Positions 27,308 through 36,426 of a stretch of 64,000 nt of DNA are shown one piece after another. Position 1 is the stretch's first letter. Each line of letters starts with the position of its first letter. Source of the stretch: Streptacidiphilus neutrinimicus (GTDB lineage: Bacteria; Actinomycetota; Actinomycetes; Streptomycetales; Streptomycetaceae); the NCBI RefSeq assembly GCF_000787815.1, contig NZ_BBPO01000035.1, positions 19,635 through 83,634 on the forward strand. The letters are read 5' to 3'. Made by a program: the position numbers and the translations under genes. The notes under the pieces were generated by a model. That model was not told the DNA's origin. It saw only the letters and a program-made list of their open reading frames with translations, and did no database searches.

Positions 27308-27981
27308 CCTTCTCCCTTACGGCGCGGTGCACCCGGACCGGGCAGGTCGGGGCGGCCATCGCCTCCTCCAGCCCCGCCGTGGCCGCACGCTGCGCGTACG
27401 TGCGCGCCGGCGTCGGCGCGGCGTGCACGCAGAACGTGACCGATCCGCGGCTCGGGCCGTGGCTGCTGGACCTGCTGGCGGCCGGCGCGGGCGCGGCGGA
27501 CGCGGTCGCGCACACCGTGGCCACCGAACCCCTGGTCGCCTGGCGGCAGTTGACGGCAGTCGGGGTGAGCGGCGCGCCCGCCGCGTACTCGGGCGAGCAC
27601 GCGCTCGGCGCGCACGCGCAGGTCGTCGGCGCGGACTGCGTCGCGGCCGGGAACCTGCTCGCGCACCCGGACGTGCCGCAGGCGATGGTCGACGCGTTCA
27701 CGGCGCGCCCCGAACGGCCGCTCGCGCATCGGCTGTTGGACGGGCTGGCGGCGGCCCTCGCGGCAGGCGGCGAGGCGGGGCCGGTCCACTCGGCCGGACT
27801 CCTGCTCGCGGACGCGGCGCCCTGGCCGGTCACGGACCTCCGGGTGGACTGGACGGAGGGCGATCCGGTCGCGGAACTGGCTGCCCTGTGGCAGCTGTGG
27901 GAGCCGCAGCAGGACTCCTACCTCCAGCGAGCGCTCGCACCCGACCTGGCCCCCAGCTACGGCGTCCCGGGGGACCTGTGA
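27304..27981 (+). CDS. DUF1028 family protein (Ntn-hydrolase-like)
   Basis: 225 aa, GTG at 27304 overlapping the RidA stop. The beginning TFSLTARCTRTGQVGAAIAS and GAACTQNVTDPRLGPWLLD are DUF1028 hallmarks; the family has the fold of N-terminal-nucleophile hydrolases. Its substrate is unproven; members are found with amidohydrolases and amino-acid or peptide catabolic genes. The GTGA overlap with the M20 gene (27978-27981) makes ridA-DUF1028-M20 a tightly coupled operon. Confidence 0.82.
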   Translation: MTFSLTARCTRTGQVGAAIASSSPAVAARCAYVRAGVGAACTQNVTDPRLGPWLLDLLAAGAGAADAVAHTVATEPLVAWRQLTAVGVSGAPAAYSGEHALGAHAQVVGADCVAAGNLLAHPDVPQAMVDAFTARPERPLAHRLLDGLAAALAAGGEAGPVHSAGLLLADAAPWPVTDLRVDWTEGDPVAELAALWQLWEPQQDSYLQRALAPDLAPSYGVPGDL

Positions 27982-29285
27982 GCACCCCGGCCGCCGGCGG
28001 CGAGTCGGACGGCCGCGCTCCAGGCGCGGAATCGAGGGCGGAATCGAGGGCGGCAGCCACGCGCTTCGCTTCGGCGCCCGGAGGAACGGTCGGCCCACGG
28101 AGCGAGAGCACCGCTCTCGCGCAGGCGCCCGGGGTCGCGCGGACGGCGCTCCGCGACACGATCGGTGCTCTCGCGGGCCCGCTGACCGGGCTCTCGCGGC
28201 GCCTGCACGCCCATCCCGAGACCGCCTGGGAGGAAGAGAAGGCCGCGCGCTGGACCGCCTCGCTCCTCGACGACCTCGGCTACGCCGTGACCCCCGGCGT
28301 CTGCGACCTGCCCACCGCGTTCTCCGCCCGGATCGGCAGCGGCCCACTGCACGTCGCGCTCTGCGCCGAGTACGACGCGCTGCCCGGCCTCGGCCACGCC
28401 TGCGGCCACAATCTCATCGCCGCCTCCGCCGTCGGTGCGGCCGCCGGGCTGGCCCGGGTCGCCGACGACCTCGGGCTCACCGTGACCGTCCTCGGCACCC
28501 CGGCCGAGGAGGGCGGCGGCGGGAAGATCCTGATGCTGGAGCGCGGCGCCTTCGACGGCGTCGACGTGGCGATGATGGTCCACCCCGGTCCCGTCGACGT
28601 CGCCGAGGCCGAGCCCTTCGCCGTCGCCCATCTGGGCGTCCGCTACACCGGACGGGCCGCGCACGCCGCCGCCTACCCCGAGCGCGGACGCAACGCCGCG
28701 GACGCGTTCACCGTCGCCCAGGTCGGCATCGGCCTGCTGCGGCAGCAGCTCCCGGCCGGCACCCGGGTGCACGGCCTGGTGACCCGCGGCGGCGAGGCGC
28801 CGAACGCCATCCCGGAACGGACGGAGGGGCGCTGGTACGTGCGCGCCGCCGACCTGGAGGAGCTGGAGCGGGTCCAATCCCGGGTCGAGGCCTGCTTCCG
28901 GGCCGGGGCGCTGGCCGCCGGCTGCGCCTTGGAGATCGAGCCGGAGAGCCCGCCGTACTCGGAGTTCCGGGGTGACCCGGAGCTGCTGGCCCGCTACCGC
29001 CGCAACGCCGAGGGCATCGGCCGCCGCTTCGCCGCGCCCGGCGATCCGGCCGCCCGGATGAACCGGGCGTCGACGGACATGGGCAACGTCTCGCGCGTCG
29101 TGCGCGCGCTGCACCCCTACATCGGCGTCGACTCGCTGCCGGCCGTCAACCACCAGCGCGAGTTCGCCGCCGCCTGCGCGACCCCGGCCGCCGACGCTGC
29201 CCTGCTGGACGGCGCGCTGGCCCTCGCGCTGACGGCGGCCGACCTGGCCGCGTCCGACGGCGCTACAGCTCGGCGCACCCCGTGA
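27978..29285 (+). CDS. M20-family amidohydrolase/peptidase
   Basis: 435 aa. Metal-binding motifs of the M20 aminobenzoyl-glutamate/indoleacetyl-type branch: LCAEYDALPGLGHACGHN, LGTPAEEGGGGKI and LGVRYTGRAAHAAAYP (dimerisation/substrate). It hydrolyses an N-acyl amino acid or amide. The first about 60 residues (GTG at 27978) are low-complexity, with two copies of a 12-bp repeat (ggcggaatcgag) around 28030-28055, and precede the catalytic domain; the true start could be later, but the GTGA overlap supports it. Its 3' end overlaps the convergent TetR gene by 23 nt. Confidence 0.83.
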   Translation: MSTPAAGGESDGRAPGAESRAESRAAATRFASAPGGTVGPRSESTALAQAPGVARTALRDTIGALAGPLTGLSRRLHAHPETAWEEEKAARWTASLLDDLGYAVTPGVCDLPTAFSARIGSGPLHVALCAEYDALPGLGHACGHNLIAASAVGAAAGLARVADDLGLTVTVLGTPAEEGGGGKILMLERGAFDGVDVAMMVHPGPVDVAEAEPFAVAHLGVRYTGRAAHAAAYPERGRNAADAFTVAQVGIGLLRQQLPAGTRVHGLVTRGGEAPNAIPERTEGRWYVRAADLEELERVQSRVEACFRAGALAAGCALEIEPESPPYSEFRGDPELLARYRRNAEGIGRRFAAPGDPAARMNRASTDMGNVSRVVRALHPYIGVDSLPAVNHQREFAAACATPAADAALLDGALALALTAADLAASDGATARRTP

Positions 29286-29868
29286 CAGCCCGCGCGTGCG
29301 CGGTCAGCAGGCCGAGCGCGGTGACCCGGTCCACGACCGGGTTGCGCGCGACGATGTGCAGGCCGTAGCCGTCCTCCAGGGCGACGAGGTTCCGCGCGGC
29401 GTCGGCGACGGGTGTGGCGAGCGTGAACACGCCTGCCACGGCGCCGACTTCGAGCAGCGTCGCGTAGAGCGCGACCTCGCGGGCGAAGAGCGAGCCCATC
29501 AGCGCGGCGTGCCCGGCACTGCGGTCGGCGAGGCCGTGCAGCTCGAAGAGCAACCGGTGCACCGGGTCACCCGGGCCCTCCGGCAGGCCGGAGGCTAGCG
29601 CGGCGCGCAGCCGGGCGGCCGGGCCCCCGCCGGGGTCCTCGGCCTTGGCCTGTCGCTGCGTCAGATAGCGCTCGACGGCGTCCTGATGGACGGCCAGCAC
29701 GAGGTCGTCCAGCTCCGGGTAGTAGTACAGGACCGACCCCGCCGAGACGCCGGCCTCGGCGGCGATGTCCTTGATGCGCAGGCCGGCCATGCCCCGGTCC
29801 GCGATCGCCCGTCCGGCGGCGTCGATCAGCGCGTCGCGGCGGGCCCCTTGGTTCTTCGGTCGTGCCAT
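29263..29868 (-). CDS. TetR-family regulator
   Basis: 201 aa from the ATG at 29868 (ATG 29877 adds three residues). TetR helix-turn-helix in DALIDAAGRAIADRGMAG and IKDIAAEAGVSAGSVLYYYP. The C-terminal effector-binding part is like the BetI/BdcR-type branch. Divergent from the aldehyde dehydrogenase with a 127-bp AT-rich intergenic region holding repeated GCATCAAA motifs, its likely operators. Its last 23 nt overlap the convergent M20 gene. Confidence 0.85.
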   Translation of the reverse strand: MARPKNQGARRDALIDAAGRAIADRGMAGLRIKDIAAEAGVSAGSVLYYYPELDDLVLAVHQDAVERYLTQRQAKAEDPGGGPAARLRAALASGLPEGPGDPVHRLLFELHGLADRSAGHAALMGSLFAREVALYATLLEVGAVAGVFTLATPVADAARNLVALEDGYGLHIVARNPVVDRVTALGLLTAHARAVTGCAEL

Positions 29869-29946
29869 GCCACGCATTCTCTGACACGTGCATCAAAAAA
29901 TCCACGACAATCGCGCTCCGGTCATTGACGCGGGCTTCACCCATTG

Positions 29947-29964
29947 TTTGAATCTCGCATCAAA
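29947..29964. promoter_or_regulatory. possible TetR operator upstream of the aldehyde dehydrogenase
   Basis: TTTGA-N8-TCAAA inverted repeat (29947-29964). The right half is within GCATCAAA, which recurs directly at 29890-29897, 67 bp away. Both are in the AT-rich region between the TetR gene and the aldehyde dehydrogenase. Short match, so low confidence. Confidence 0.3.
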
Positions 29965-29995
29965 GAACTCGCGAGGACACCAGAGGACCCCCTCC

Positions 29996-31507
29996 ATGAG
30001 TGACTCCACCCCCACCCCCACCCACGCCGACTGGCAGCGCCGGGCCGCCGCTCTCACCGCACAGACCCGCGCCTTCGTCGGCGGCGACCAGCGCGACGCC
30101 CGCTCCGGCGCGACCTTCACCGACACCGACCCGGCCACCGGCAAGGCGCTCGCCGAGATCGCCGCCTGCGACGCGGCGGACGTGGACGTCGCCGTCCGCT
30201 CGGCCCGCGCCGCCTTCGCCGACGGCCGCTGGTCCGGCCTCGCGCCGGAGGCGCGCAAGAAGCGCCTGCTGCGCCTGGCCGAGCTGATCGAGCGGCACGG
30301 ACCCGAGCTCGCCCTGTACGACTCGCTCGACGTGGGCAAGCCCGTCGCCGAGGCGCTGGCCGTCGACGTGCCCGGCGCGGCCGGTTGCTTCGCCTGGCAC
30401 GCCGAGGCCGCCGACAAGCTCTACGACGAGGTCGCCCCGGCCGCACCCGGCAACCTGGCGCTGGTCCGCCGCGTCCCGCTCGGCATCGTCGGCGCGGTCG
30501 TGCCGTGGAACTTCCCGCTCGACCTGGCTTCCTGGAAGCTCGCCCCCGCCCTCGCGGCCGGCAACAGCGTCGTCCTGAAGCCCGCCGAGCAGTCGCCGCA
30601 GTCGGCACTGCTGCTCGCCCGACTGGCGGTCGAGGCGGGCATCCCGGACGGCGTGCTGAACGTCGTCCCGGGCCTCGGCGAGACCGCCGGGCGCGCACTC
30701 GGCCTGCACCCGGACGTCGACGTGCTGGCGTTCACCGGCTCCACCACGGTCGGGCGGCTCTTCCTCTCCTACGCCGCGCAGTCGAACGGCAAGCAGGTCT
30801 GGCTGGAGGCGGGCGGCAAGAGCCCCAATCTCGTCTTCCCCGACGCCGATCTGGACGCCGCCGCCGAGCGCGCCGCCTTCGGCTTCTGCTTCAACGCCGG
30901 CCAGGTCTGCTCCGCCAACACCCGGCTGCTCGTCCACGCCGACATCGCCGAGGAGTTCACCGCCCGCGTCGCCGAGCACGCCGCCGCCTACGTGCCCGGC
31001 GACCCGCTCGACCCGGCCACCCGCCTCGGCCCGCTGGTCGACGAGGCCCAGGCGCGGCGCCTGCTCACCGCCGTCGACGCGGCCCGCGCGCAGGGCGGCC
31101 GCGTCGTCCTCGGCGGCACCCGGCCGGACCGCGGTGACCTCGCCCTGGGCGCCTACCTGCACCCGACGATCGTCACCGGCCTGCCCGAGGACGCGCCGCT
31201 CGCCCGCGAGGAGCTGTTCGGGCCGGTGCTGACGGTCCTTCCGTTCCGGGACGAGGCGGACGCGGTGCGGATCGCCAACGACTCCCCCTACGGGCTGGCC
31301 GCGTCCGTCTGGACCCGCGACCTGGCCCGCGCCCACCGCGTCGCCGAGGCGCTCCACGCCGGGACCGTCTCGGTCAACACCGTCGACGCGCTGAGCCCGA
31401 CCACGCCGTTCGGCGGCTTCAAGCAGTCCGGCTACGGACGGGACCTCTCCCTGCACTCCTTCGAGAAGTACACCGGCCTGAAGACGACCTGGGTCTCCTT
31501 CGGCTGA
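29996..31507 (+). CDS. aldehyde dehydrogenase (PuuC/aminobutyraldehyde-type)
   Basis: 503 aa; ATG 29996 with AGAGGA upstream; an in-frame extension to 29888 is in the operator region. [16 protein letters not shown] binds the cofactor; [13 protein letters not shown] supplies the base Glu and [14 protein letters not shown] the nucleophile Cys; [20 protein letters not shown] closes it. The subfamily fits oxidation of gamma-aminobutyraldehyde or a related aminoaldehyde to its acid. Followed by an aminotransferase and an APC permease, typical for polyamine, GABA or beta-amino acid catabolism. Confidence 0.87.
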   Translation: MSDSTPTPTHADWQRRAAALTAQTRAFVGGDQRDARSGATFTDTDPATGKALAEIAACDAADVDVAVRSARAAFADGRWSGLAPEARKKRLLRLAELIERHGPELALYDSLDVGKPVAEALAVDVPGAAGCFAWHAEAADKLYDEVAPAAPGNLALVRRVPLGIVGAVVPWNFPLDLASWKLAPALAAGNSVVLKPAEQSPQSALLLARLAVEAGIPDGVLNVVPGLGETAGRALGLHPDVDVLAFTGSTTVGRLFLSYAAQSNGKQVWLEAGGKSPNLVFPDADLDAAAERAAFGFCFNAGQVCSANTRLLVHADIAEEFTARVAEHAAAYVPGDPLDPATRLGPLVDEAQARRLLTAVDAARAQGGRVVLGGTRPDRGDLALGAYLHPTIVTGLPEDAPLAREELFGPVLTVLPFRDEADAVRIANDSPYGLAASVWTRDLARAHRVAEALHAGTVSVNTVDALSPTTPFGGFKQSGYGRDLSLHSFEKYTGLKTTWVSFG

Positions 31508-31536
31508 GTCGCCCCACCCTCGTGAAAGGCAGCACC

Positions 31537-32907
31537 ATGAGCCGCACCCCCCTCACCCCCGAACAGCTGCGCGACGCGGACCGGGCCCGGATCATCCACC
31601 CCTACCTGCCCGGCTCCGTCTCCGAGCGCGTCGTGATGACCGAAGGCTCCGGCTGCCGCCTCACCGACGCGGACGGCCGCTCCTACCTCGACGCCACCGG
31701 CGGCCTCTGGCTGGCCCAGATCGGCCACGGCCGCGAGGAAGTGGCCCGCGCCGCGTTCGAGCAGATGCAGCAGCTGGAGTACTTCACCAGCTTCTGGGAG
31801 TTCTCCAACGAGCCCGCGATCCGGCTGGCCGGCAAGCTGACCGAGATCGCCCCCGAGGGCCTGGGCCATGTCTACTTCACCTCCGGCGGCTCGGAGGGCA
31901 ACGAGGCCGCGATCAAGATGGCCCGCTACTACCACCACCGTCGCGGCGAGAGCTCCCGCACCTGGATCCTGGCGCGGAACAAGGCGTACCACGGGATCGG
32001 CTACGGCGGCGGCTCAGCGACCGGCTTCCCGGTCTACCACGAGGGCTTCGCCCCGATGATGCCGCACGTCTCGCACCTGACTCCGCCGTGGCCGTACCGC
32101 AGCGAGCTTTACGCCGGCGGGGCCGGAACACCCGAGGACCCCACCGACTTCCTCATCGCCGAGCTGGAGCAGCGGATCGCCGAGATCGGCCCGGGCAACA
32201 TCGCCGCCATGATCGGCGAGCCGATCATGGGCGTGGGCGGCATGCTCGTCCCGCCGGCCGACTACTGGCCGCGGGTGCGGGAGGTGCTGGACCGCCACGG
32301 CATCCTGTTGATCCTCGACGAGGTCGTCACCGCCTACGGCCGCGTCGGAAAGTGGTTCGCCGCCCAGCACTTCGGCGTCCGGCCGGACATCGTCGTCACC
32401 GCCAAGGGCATCACCTCCGGCTACATCCCGCTGGGTGCGCTGCTGGTGGGCGACCACGTCGCCGAGGAGCTGCTCGCGGACCACGGCTTCCCGATGGGCT
32501 ACACCTACAACGGCCACCCGGTCGCCGCCGCCGTCGCCCTGGCGAACCTGGAGATCATCGAGCGCGAGGGCCTGCTCGCCCGCGCCACCGAGATCGGCGG
32601 CTACCTGCACCGCGAGTTGGAGGCGCAGCTCGGCGACCTGCCCGTGGTCGGCGAGATCCGCTCGGTCGGCATGATGCTCGCGGTCGAGCTGGTCGCCGAC
32701 CGGGCAACCCGCGAGCCGTTGCCGATGCTCCAGCCGCTGCTGCCCGACGTGATCCGCCGGGAGACCGGCGTCATCGTCCGCGACTGCGCGCACTCCCTGG
32801 TCCTGTCTCCGCCGCTGATCATGACGGAGACGGAGGCCAAGGAGACCGTCGCCGCCATGCGCCAGATCCTGGAGCGGGTGACCCCCACCGGCGAGATCCA
32901 CGCCTGA
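31537..32907 (+). CDS. class III aminotransferase
   Basis: 456 aa from ATG 31537 (GAAAGG 6 nt upstream), 29 nt after the aldehyde dehydrogenase. PLP phosphate loop [16 protein letters not shown], the cofactor Asp in [15 protein letters not shown] and the Schiff-base Lys in [15 protein letters not shown]. Omega-aminotransferases of this type move an amino group from putrescine, GABA, beta-alanine or taurine to pyruvate or 2-oxoglutarate, giving the aldehyde handled by the neighbouring dehydrogenase. Substrate not assignable from sequence alone. Confidence 0.87.
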   Translation: MSRTPLTPEQLRDADRARIIHPYLPGSVSERVVMTEGSGCRLTDADGRSYLDATGGLWLAQIGHGREEVARAAFEQMQQLEYFTSFWEFSNEPAIRLAGKLTEIAPEGLGHVYFTSGGSEGNEAAIKMARYYHHRRGESSRTWILARNKAYHGIGYGGGSATGFPVYHEGFAPMMPHVSHLTPPWPYRSELYAGGAGTPEDPTDFLIAELEQRIAEIGPGNIAAMIGEPIMGVGGMLVPPADYWPRVREVLDRHGILLILDEVVTAYGRVGKWFAAQHFGVRPDIVVTAKGITSGYIPLGALLVGDHVAEELLADHGFPMGYTYNGHPVAAAVALANLEIIEREGLLARATEIGGYLHRELEAQLGDLPVVGEIRSVGMMLAVELVADRATREPLPMLQPLLPDVIRRETGVIVRDCAHSLVLSPPLIMTETEAKETVAAMRQILERVTPTGEIHA

Positions 32908-32945
32908 TCCGACTCCCCACTCCCCCACCCGTCCGAGGAGTTCCC

Positions 32946-34442
32946 GTGTCCACCACCCCCACATCGGACGCCCAGGCGGCCGCCACCGCCGAGGGAACCG
33001 ACTCCGTCCCCCACCTGCACCGCAGCCTCGGCCGGGCCGACATCATGGCCCTCGGCGTCGCCGCGGTGATCTCGGCCGACGTGATCGGCCAGATCGCCAC
33101 CGGCGGCGGCGAGGCCGTCACCTGGACCCTCGTCCTCGCGCTGTTCTTCCTCGTCCCCTACGCCCTGCTCTTCGCCGAGACCGGCGCCGCGTTCCCGCAG
33201 GAGGGCGGCCCCTACGTCTGGGTCAAGCTCGCCTACGGGCGCACGGCGTCGGCGCTGACCACGCTGCTGTACTGGGTCACCAACCCCGTCTGGCTGGGCG
33301 GTTCGCTCGTCTTCGCCGCCGCGCAGGCCTGGGACGGGCACGTGACCAAGCTGGGCAGCGGCACCCCCGCCGACTACACGTTCAAGCTGGTCTTCATCTG
33401 GATCTCCATCCTGTCCGCCGTCATCTCGCTGCGACGCGGCAAGTGGATCACCACCCTCGGCGCCCTCGCCAAGGTCGCGCTGATGCTCGTGATCACCACG
33501 AGCGCGCTGGTCTACGGCCTCCAGCACGGCTTCGCGGGCCTGCACAGCACCACCTTCTCCCCCACCGCCGGCGGCTTTCTCGCGCTGGTGCCGATCCTGC
33601 TCTTCGCCTACGTCGGCTTCGAGGCCCCGAACGCGGCGGGCGAGGAGATGCGCAACGCCAAGCGGGACGTGCCGATCTCCATCGGCGTCTCGGGCACGGT
33701 CGCGGCCTGCTGCTACCTGCTGCCGGTGCTGGCGATCCTGGCCGTCGTCCCGGCCCAGCAGATCACCGGCGTCGCCGGGTTCCTGGACGCGGCGTCCCTG
33801 GTCTTCGGCAGTTACGGCAGCGCGGGCGGAGCGCTGCTGACGGCCACGAGCGTGCTGTTCGTGCTGGTGCTGATGACCCAGGGCAGCGCCTGGATGATCG
33901 TCAGCGACCGGATGCAGGCCATGGCCGCGGCCGACGGCGGCTTCTTCAGCCGCGCCCTCGGCGCGTTCCACCCGCGACTGGGCACGCCGGTGCGGATGAA
34001 CCTGCTCTCCGGCGTCACCGCGACCTCCTTCATGCTGGCGGCGACGCTGCTGGTGAACGGCAGCACGGCGGCGGTCTTCAAGGTCGTGCTCACCGTGGCC
34101 GTCACCACGCTGCTGCTGTCCTACCTGGTCGTCATCCCCGCGCTGGGCACGCTGCGCCGCCGCCACGCGGAGGTCCCGCGCCCATACCGGGTGCCGGGCG
34201 GCGCCTGGGGCTTCCGGATCAGCCTCGGGCTGGTCTACCTGTGGATCGTCCTGGGCTCCTGGGTCGCGCTCTTCCCCGGCGTGCTGGAGCGCCTGCTGGG
34301 CGTGCCGTACGACTTCACCGGCACGTGGGGCGTCTCGCGCTCGGTCTTCGAGGCCTTCACCCTCGGCACGGTCGCCGTGCTGCTCGCCGTCGGCGTCCTC
34401 GGCCGCCTCGTCGCCGCCCGGCTCGACCAGCCCCGGGGGTAG
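32946..34442 (+). CDS. amino-acid/amine permease, APC superfamily
   Basis: 498 aa, GTG 32946 with GAGGAG 5 nt upstream; 38 nt after the aminotransferase. About 12 transmembrane helices. Helix 1 reads IMALGVAAVISADVIGQIATG in place of the more usual GxGIGxGIF; the helix-6 region is LLFAYVGFEAPNAAGEEM. Likely importer of the amine or amino acid for the two enzymes upstream. A hairpin at 34472-34501 probably ends the transcript. Confidence 0.83.
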   Translation: MSTTPTSDAQAAATAEGTDSVPHLHRSLGRADIMALGVAAVISADVIGQIATGGGEAVTWTLVLALFFLVPYALLFAETGAAFPQEGGPYVWVKLAYGRTASALTTLLYWVTNPVWLGGSLVFAAAQAWDGHVTKLGSGTPADYTFKLVFIWISILSAVISLRRGKWITTLGALAKVALMLVITTSALVYGLQHGFAGLHSTTFSPTAGGFLALVPILLFAYVGFEAPNAAGEEMRNAKRDVPISIGVSGTVAACCYLLPVLAILAVVPAQQITGVAGFLDAASLVFGSYGSAGGALLTATSVLFVLVLMTQGSAWMIVSDRMQAMAAADGGFFSRALGAFHPRLGTPVRMNLLSGVTATSFMLAATLLVNGSTAAVFKVVLTVAVTTLLLSYLVVIPALGTLRRRHAEVPRPYRVPGGAWGFRISLGLVYLWIVLGSWVALFPGVLERLLGVPYDFTGTWGVSRSVFEAFTLGTVAVLLAVGVLGRLVAARLDQPRG

Positions 34443-34471
34443 CCCGGCCGAGACCGTCGGAACCACGCCGT

Positions 34472-34501
34472 CTGGCCGCGGAGCAACCGTCACGCGGCCG
34501 G
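34472..34501 (+). terminator. candidate terminator after the amine-catabolism operon
   Basis: CTGGCCGCG and CGCGGCCGG pair with one mismatch around a 12-nt loop, about 30 nt past the permease stop. No U-tract. Confidence 0.4.
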
Positions 34502-34586
34502 CTGCGTCAGGGCCGTTGAGCGGTCGTTCGGCGCGGCAGCCGGGCGGGCTCACGTTCCGATCACCGGCCCGACCCTGGGGGGAAAC

Positions 34587-35471
34587 ATGTCTTCGTCCGA
34601 ACCGTCCGACAGAGTGCGGCAGTCCGGGAGCGGCAAGCGCCGTCGGCGCTCGGCGCTGGCGGCGCTCACCGCGACCGGCGGCTTCCTGGCGGCTTCGGCC
34701 GTGTTCGCGCCCGCCGCGCACGCCGGCCTCGACGCGCCCATGTCCACCTACTTCGACCAGCACTGCACCACCGTCGGCGGGGTTCCGACCGACGAGATCA
34801 CGGTCAACGTGGAGAACCTGGGGCCGCAGAACGGCCTCACCTCGACCGGCGTGATCGTCGCGTACAGCACGGTCTCGGCCGGAAACGTCGTCAGCCACAC
34901 CGGCAACTCCTGGCAGGGCTTCGACGCGAGCCGTCACAACGCCACGTTCACCTTCGCCGTCCCCGCCCCGAGCGCCGCCGACACCCTCAGCCTCAAGGTG
35001 ACCGGCTTCTGGAGCTCCCCGACGGAGCCGTCGGACACCGACACCCTCACGGCGCCGGTGACGGGCTGCGGGACCGGCTCGTCGACGAACCCGAGCGCGT
35101 TCTCGGCCACCTCCTGGCCGTTCTCGTCGGCCTCGGCCACCGCGACCTGCGGCGTCCGCTACATCTACGTCCTGCACGGCGGCATCCTCCGCATCCCCTG
35201 GGAGACGGTCACCGTGCACGCCGGCCCGGACTACAAGAACCTCACGGGCGCCGCGTACGCGGGCATGCCCGCCTGGGTGGACTACTGGACCGACGGCGGC
35301 GGCACCGGCTACACCCAGGGCCAGACCGGCTCGTTCGACTCGACCGGCAACGCGACCCTCAGCTTCACCATCACCCCCGCCGCGGGAACCGAGCTGGACC
35401 TCATGGTGAGCTCGCGGACCAGCGACGGCCGCACCTACCCGCAGCACCTCTGGGCCCCCTCCTGCTCCTAG
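34587..35471 (+). CDS. secreted protein, unknown function
   Basis: 294 aa; ATG preceded by GGGGGG. Signal peptide: SGKRRRRSALAALTATGGFL followed by a hydrophobic core and AHA at about 49, so Sec-type cleavage after AHA; the Arg run is not a clean Tat motif. The mature part has two Ig-like beta-sandwich-looking halves, each with hydrophobic strands and four scattered Cys (DQHCTTV, TGCGTGSS, ATCGVRY, PSCS) that may form disulfides. No catalytic motif. Its 3' end is 12 nt from the convergent ArsC-like gene. Confidence 0.72.
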   Translation: MSSSEPSDRVRQSGSGKRRRRSALAALTATGGFLAASAVFAPAAHAGLDAPMSTYFDQHCTTVGGVPTDEITVNVENLGPQNGLTSTGVIVAYSTVSAGNVVSHTGNSWQGFDASRHNATFTFAVPAPSAADTLSLKVTGFWSSPTEPSDTDTLTAPVTGCGTGSSTNPSAFSATSWPFSSASATATCGVRYIYVLHGGILRIPWETVTVHAGPDYKNLTGAAYAGMPAWVDYWTDGGGTGYTQGQTGSFDSTGNATLSFTITPAAGTELDLMVSSRTSDGRTYPQHLWAPSCS

Positions 35472-35483
35472 GGCCCGAGGCGG

Positions 35484-35855
35484 TCAGGACGTCGGCAGCA
35501 CCTTGGCGAGCTGCTCCTCGGTGCGGCCGACGACCGTCGTGCCGTCGTCGGCGGTGATGATCGGACGCTGGATCAGCACCGGGTGCTCCGCCAGCGCGGC
35601 GATCCACCGCCCCCGCGCCGAGGCGTCACGCGGCCAGGCCTCGCGGTCCTTCATCCCGAGGTCCTCGGCCGCCTGCTCGTCGGTGCGGGTGATGTCCCAG
35701 GGCTCCAGGCCCAGCCGCTCCAGCACCGCCTCCAACTCGGCGACGCTCGGCGGCTCCTCGAGGTACCGGCGCACGGTGTACTCCGCACCCGCGGCGTCCA
35801 GCTCACCGATGGCGACCCGGCACTTCGAGCAGCGGGGGTTGATCCAGATCTCCAT
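35484..35855 (-). CDS. ArsC/Spx-family reductase-like protein
   Basis: 123 aa, complete ArsC-family length. MEIWINPRCSKCRVAIGELD contains the thioredoxin-fold site NPRCSKCR with Cys-x2-Cys, then RRYLEEPPSVAEL and PVLIQRPIIT, a typical ArsC segment. The group uses glutaredoxin-like chemistry and includes arsenate reductase and Spx/YffB. No arsenite pump or arsR nearby, so it is unlikely to be a dedicated arsenic gene. Confidence 0.82.
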   Translation of the reverse strand: MEIWINPRCSKCRVAIGELDAAGAEYTVRRYLEEPPSVAELEAVLERLGLEPWDITRTDEQAAEDLGMKDREAWPRDASARGRWIAALAEHPVLIQRPIITADDGTTVVGRTEEQLAKVLPTS

Positions 35856-35989
35856 GCACGTCAGCCTACGCGCGCGCTCCACGGGGATTGCGCACGGTGA
35901 TCGCCTCCACGTCGGGAACACAGCCGGAGTGGGCCTGGTTGGCCCCGACAGGAACGCAGGAGCCGGCCGCAACCGAAGGAGAACCGCCG

Positions 35990-36304
35990 ATGTCCGTCGT
36001 CGTCACCGCCGTGGTGCACCCGAAGCCCGGCAAAGTGGAGGAGGCGCTGGCCGCCTACGCCCGGCACATCGACGCCGTGCACGCCGAGCCCGGGTGCGAG
36101 CTGTACGCGCTGCACACCGACGGCGCCTCGATCGTCGTGATAGAGAAGTGGGCCTCGCGGGCCGATCTCGACGCGCACGCGAAGGGCGAGGTGCTGGCGC
36201 GGCTCGGGCCGGAGCTGGACGCGTTGCGGGAGCGGCCCGCGGACGTCACCGTGCTGGAGCAGCGCCCGGCCGGGTCGGACGCGGCGGGCAAGGGTTCGCT
36301 GTAG
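35990..36304 (+). CDS. antibiotic biosynthesis monooxygenase (ABM) domain protein
   Basis: 104 aa; ATG 35990 with GAAGGAG upstream. Dimeric ferredoxin-like alpha/beta barrel pattern of the ABM/YgiN family: VVVTAVVHPKPGKVEEALAA, then CELYALHTD, IVVIEKWASRADLDAHA. These small proteins oxidise quinols or are auxiliary; none of the residues allows a specific substrate. Lone gene, ended by the strong hairpin at 36365. Confidence 0.82.
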   Translation: MSVVVTAVVHPKPGKVEEALAAYARHIDAVHAEPGCELYALHTDGASIVVIEKWASRADLDAHAKGEVLARLGPELDALRERPADVTVLEQRPAGSDAAGKGSL

Positions 36305-36364
36305 CGAACGAAATGGTTCGCGCACTCACCTGTTCGGGTGAGCACGAGGGCGAGGCTGGAAACG

Positions 36365-36402
36365 CGGATCCCCCGGCTCCGCCGCCGGAGCCGGGGGATC
36401 CG
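36365..36402. terminator. bidirectional terminator between two convergent genes
   Basis: Perfect 17-bp inverted repeat CGGATCCCCCGGCTCCG (36365-36381) and its complement (36386-36402) with a 4-nt loop. It is 61 nt past the ABM gene and 25 nt past the SixA gene stop on the other strand, so it can serve both. Confidence 0.85.
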
Positions 36403-36426
36403 GGCCGTATCGGCCCGGGGGTCGCG

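Noticed and set aside
32601..35447. A 948-residue open frame on the minus strand
   Set aside because: Antisense to the aminotransferase, permease and secreted-protein genes; no motif and atypical composition.
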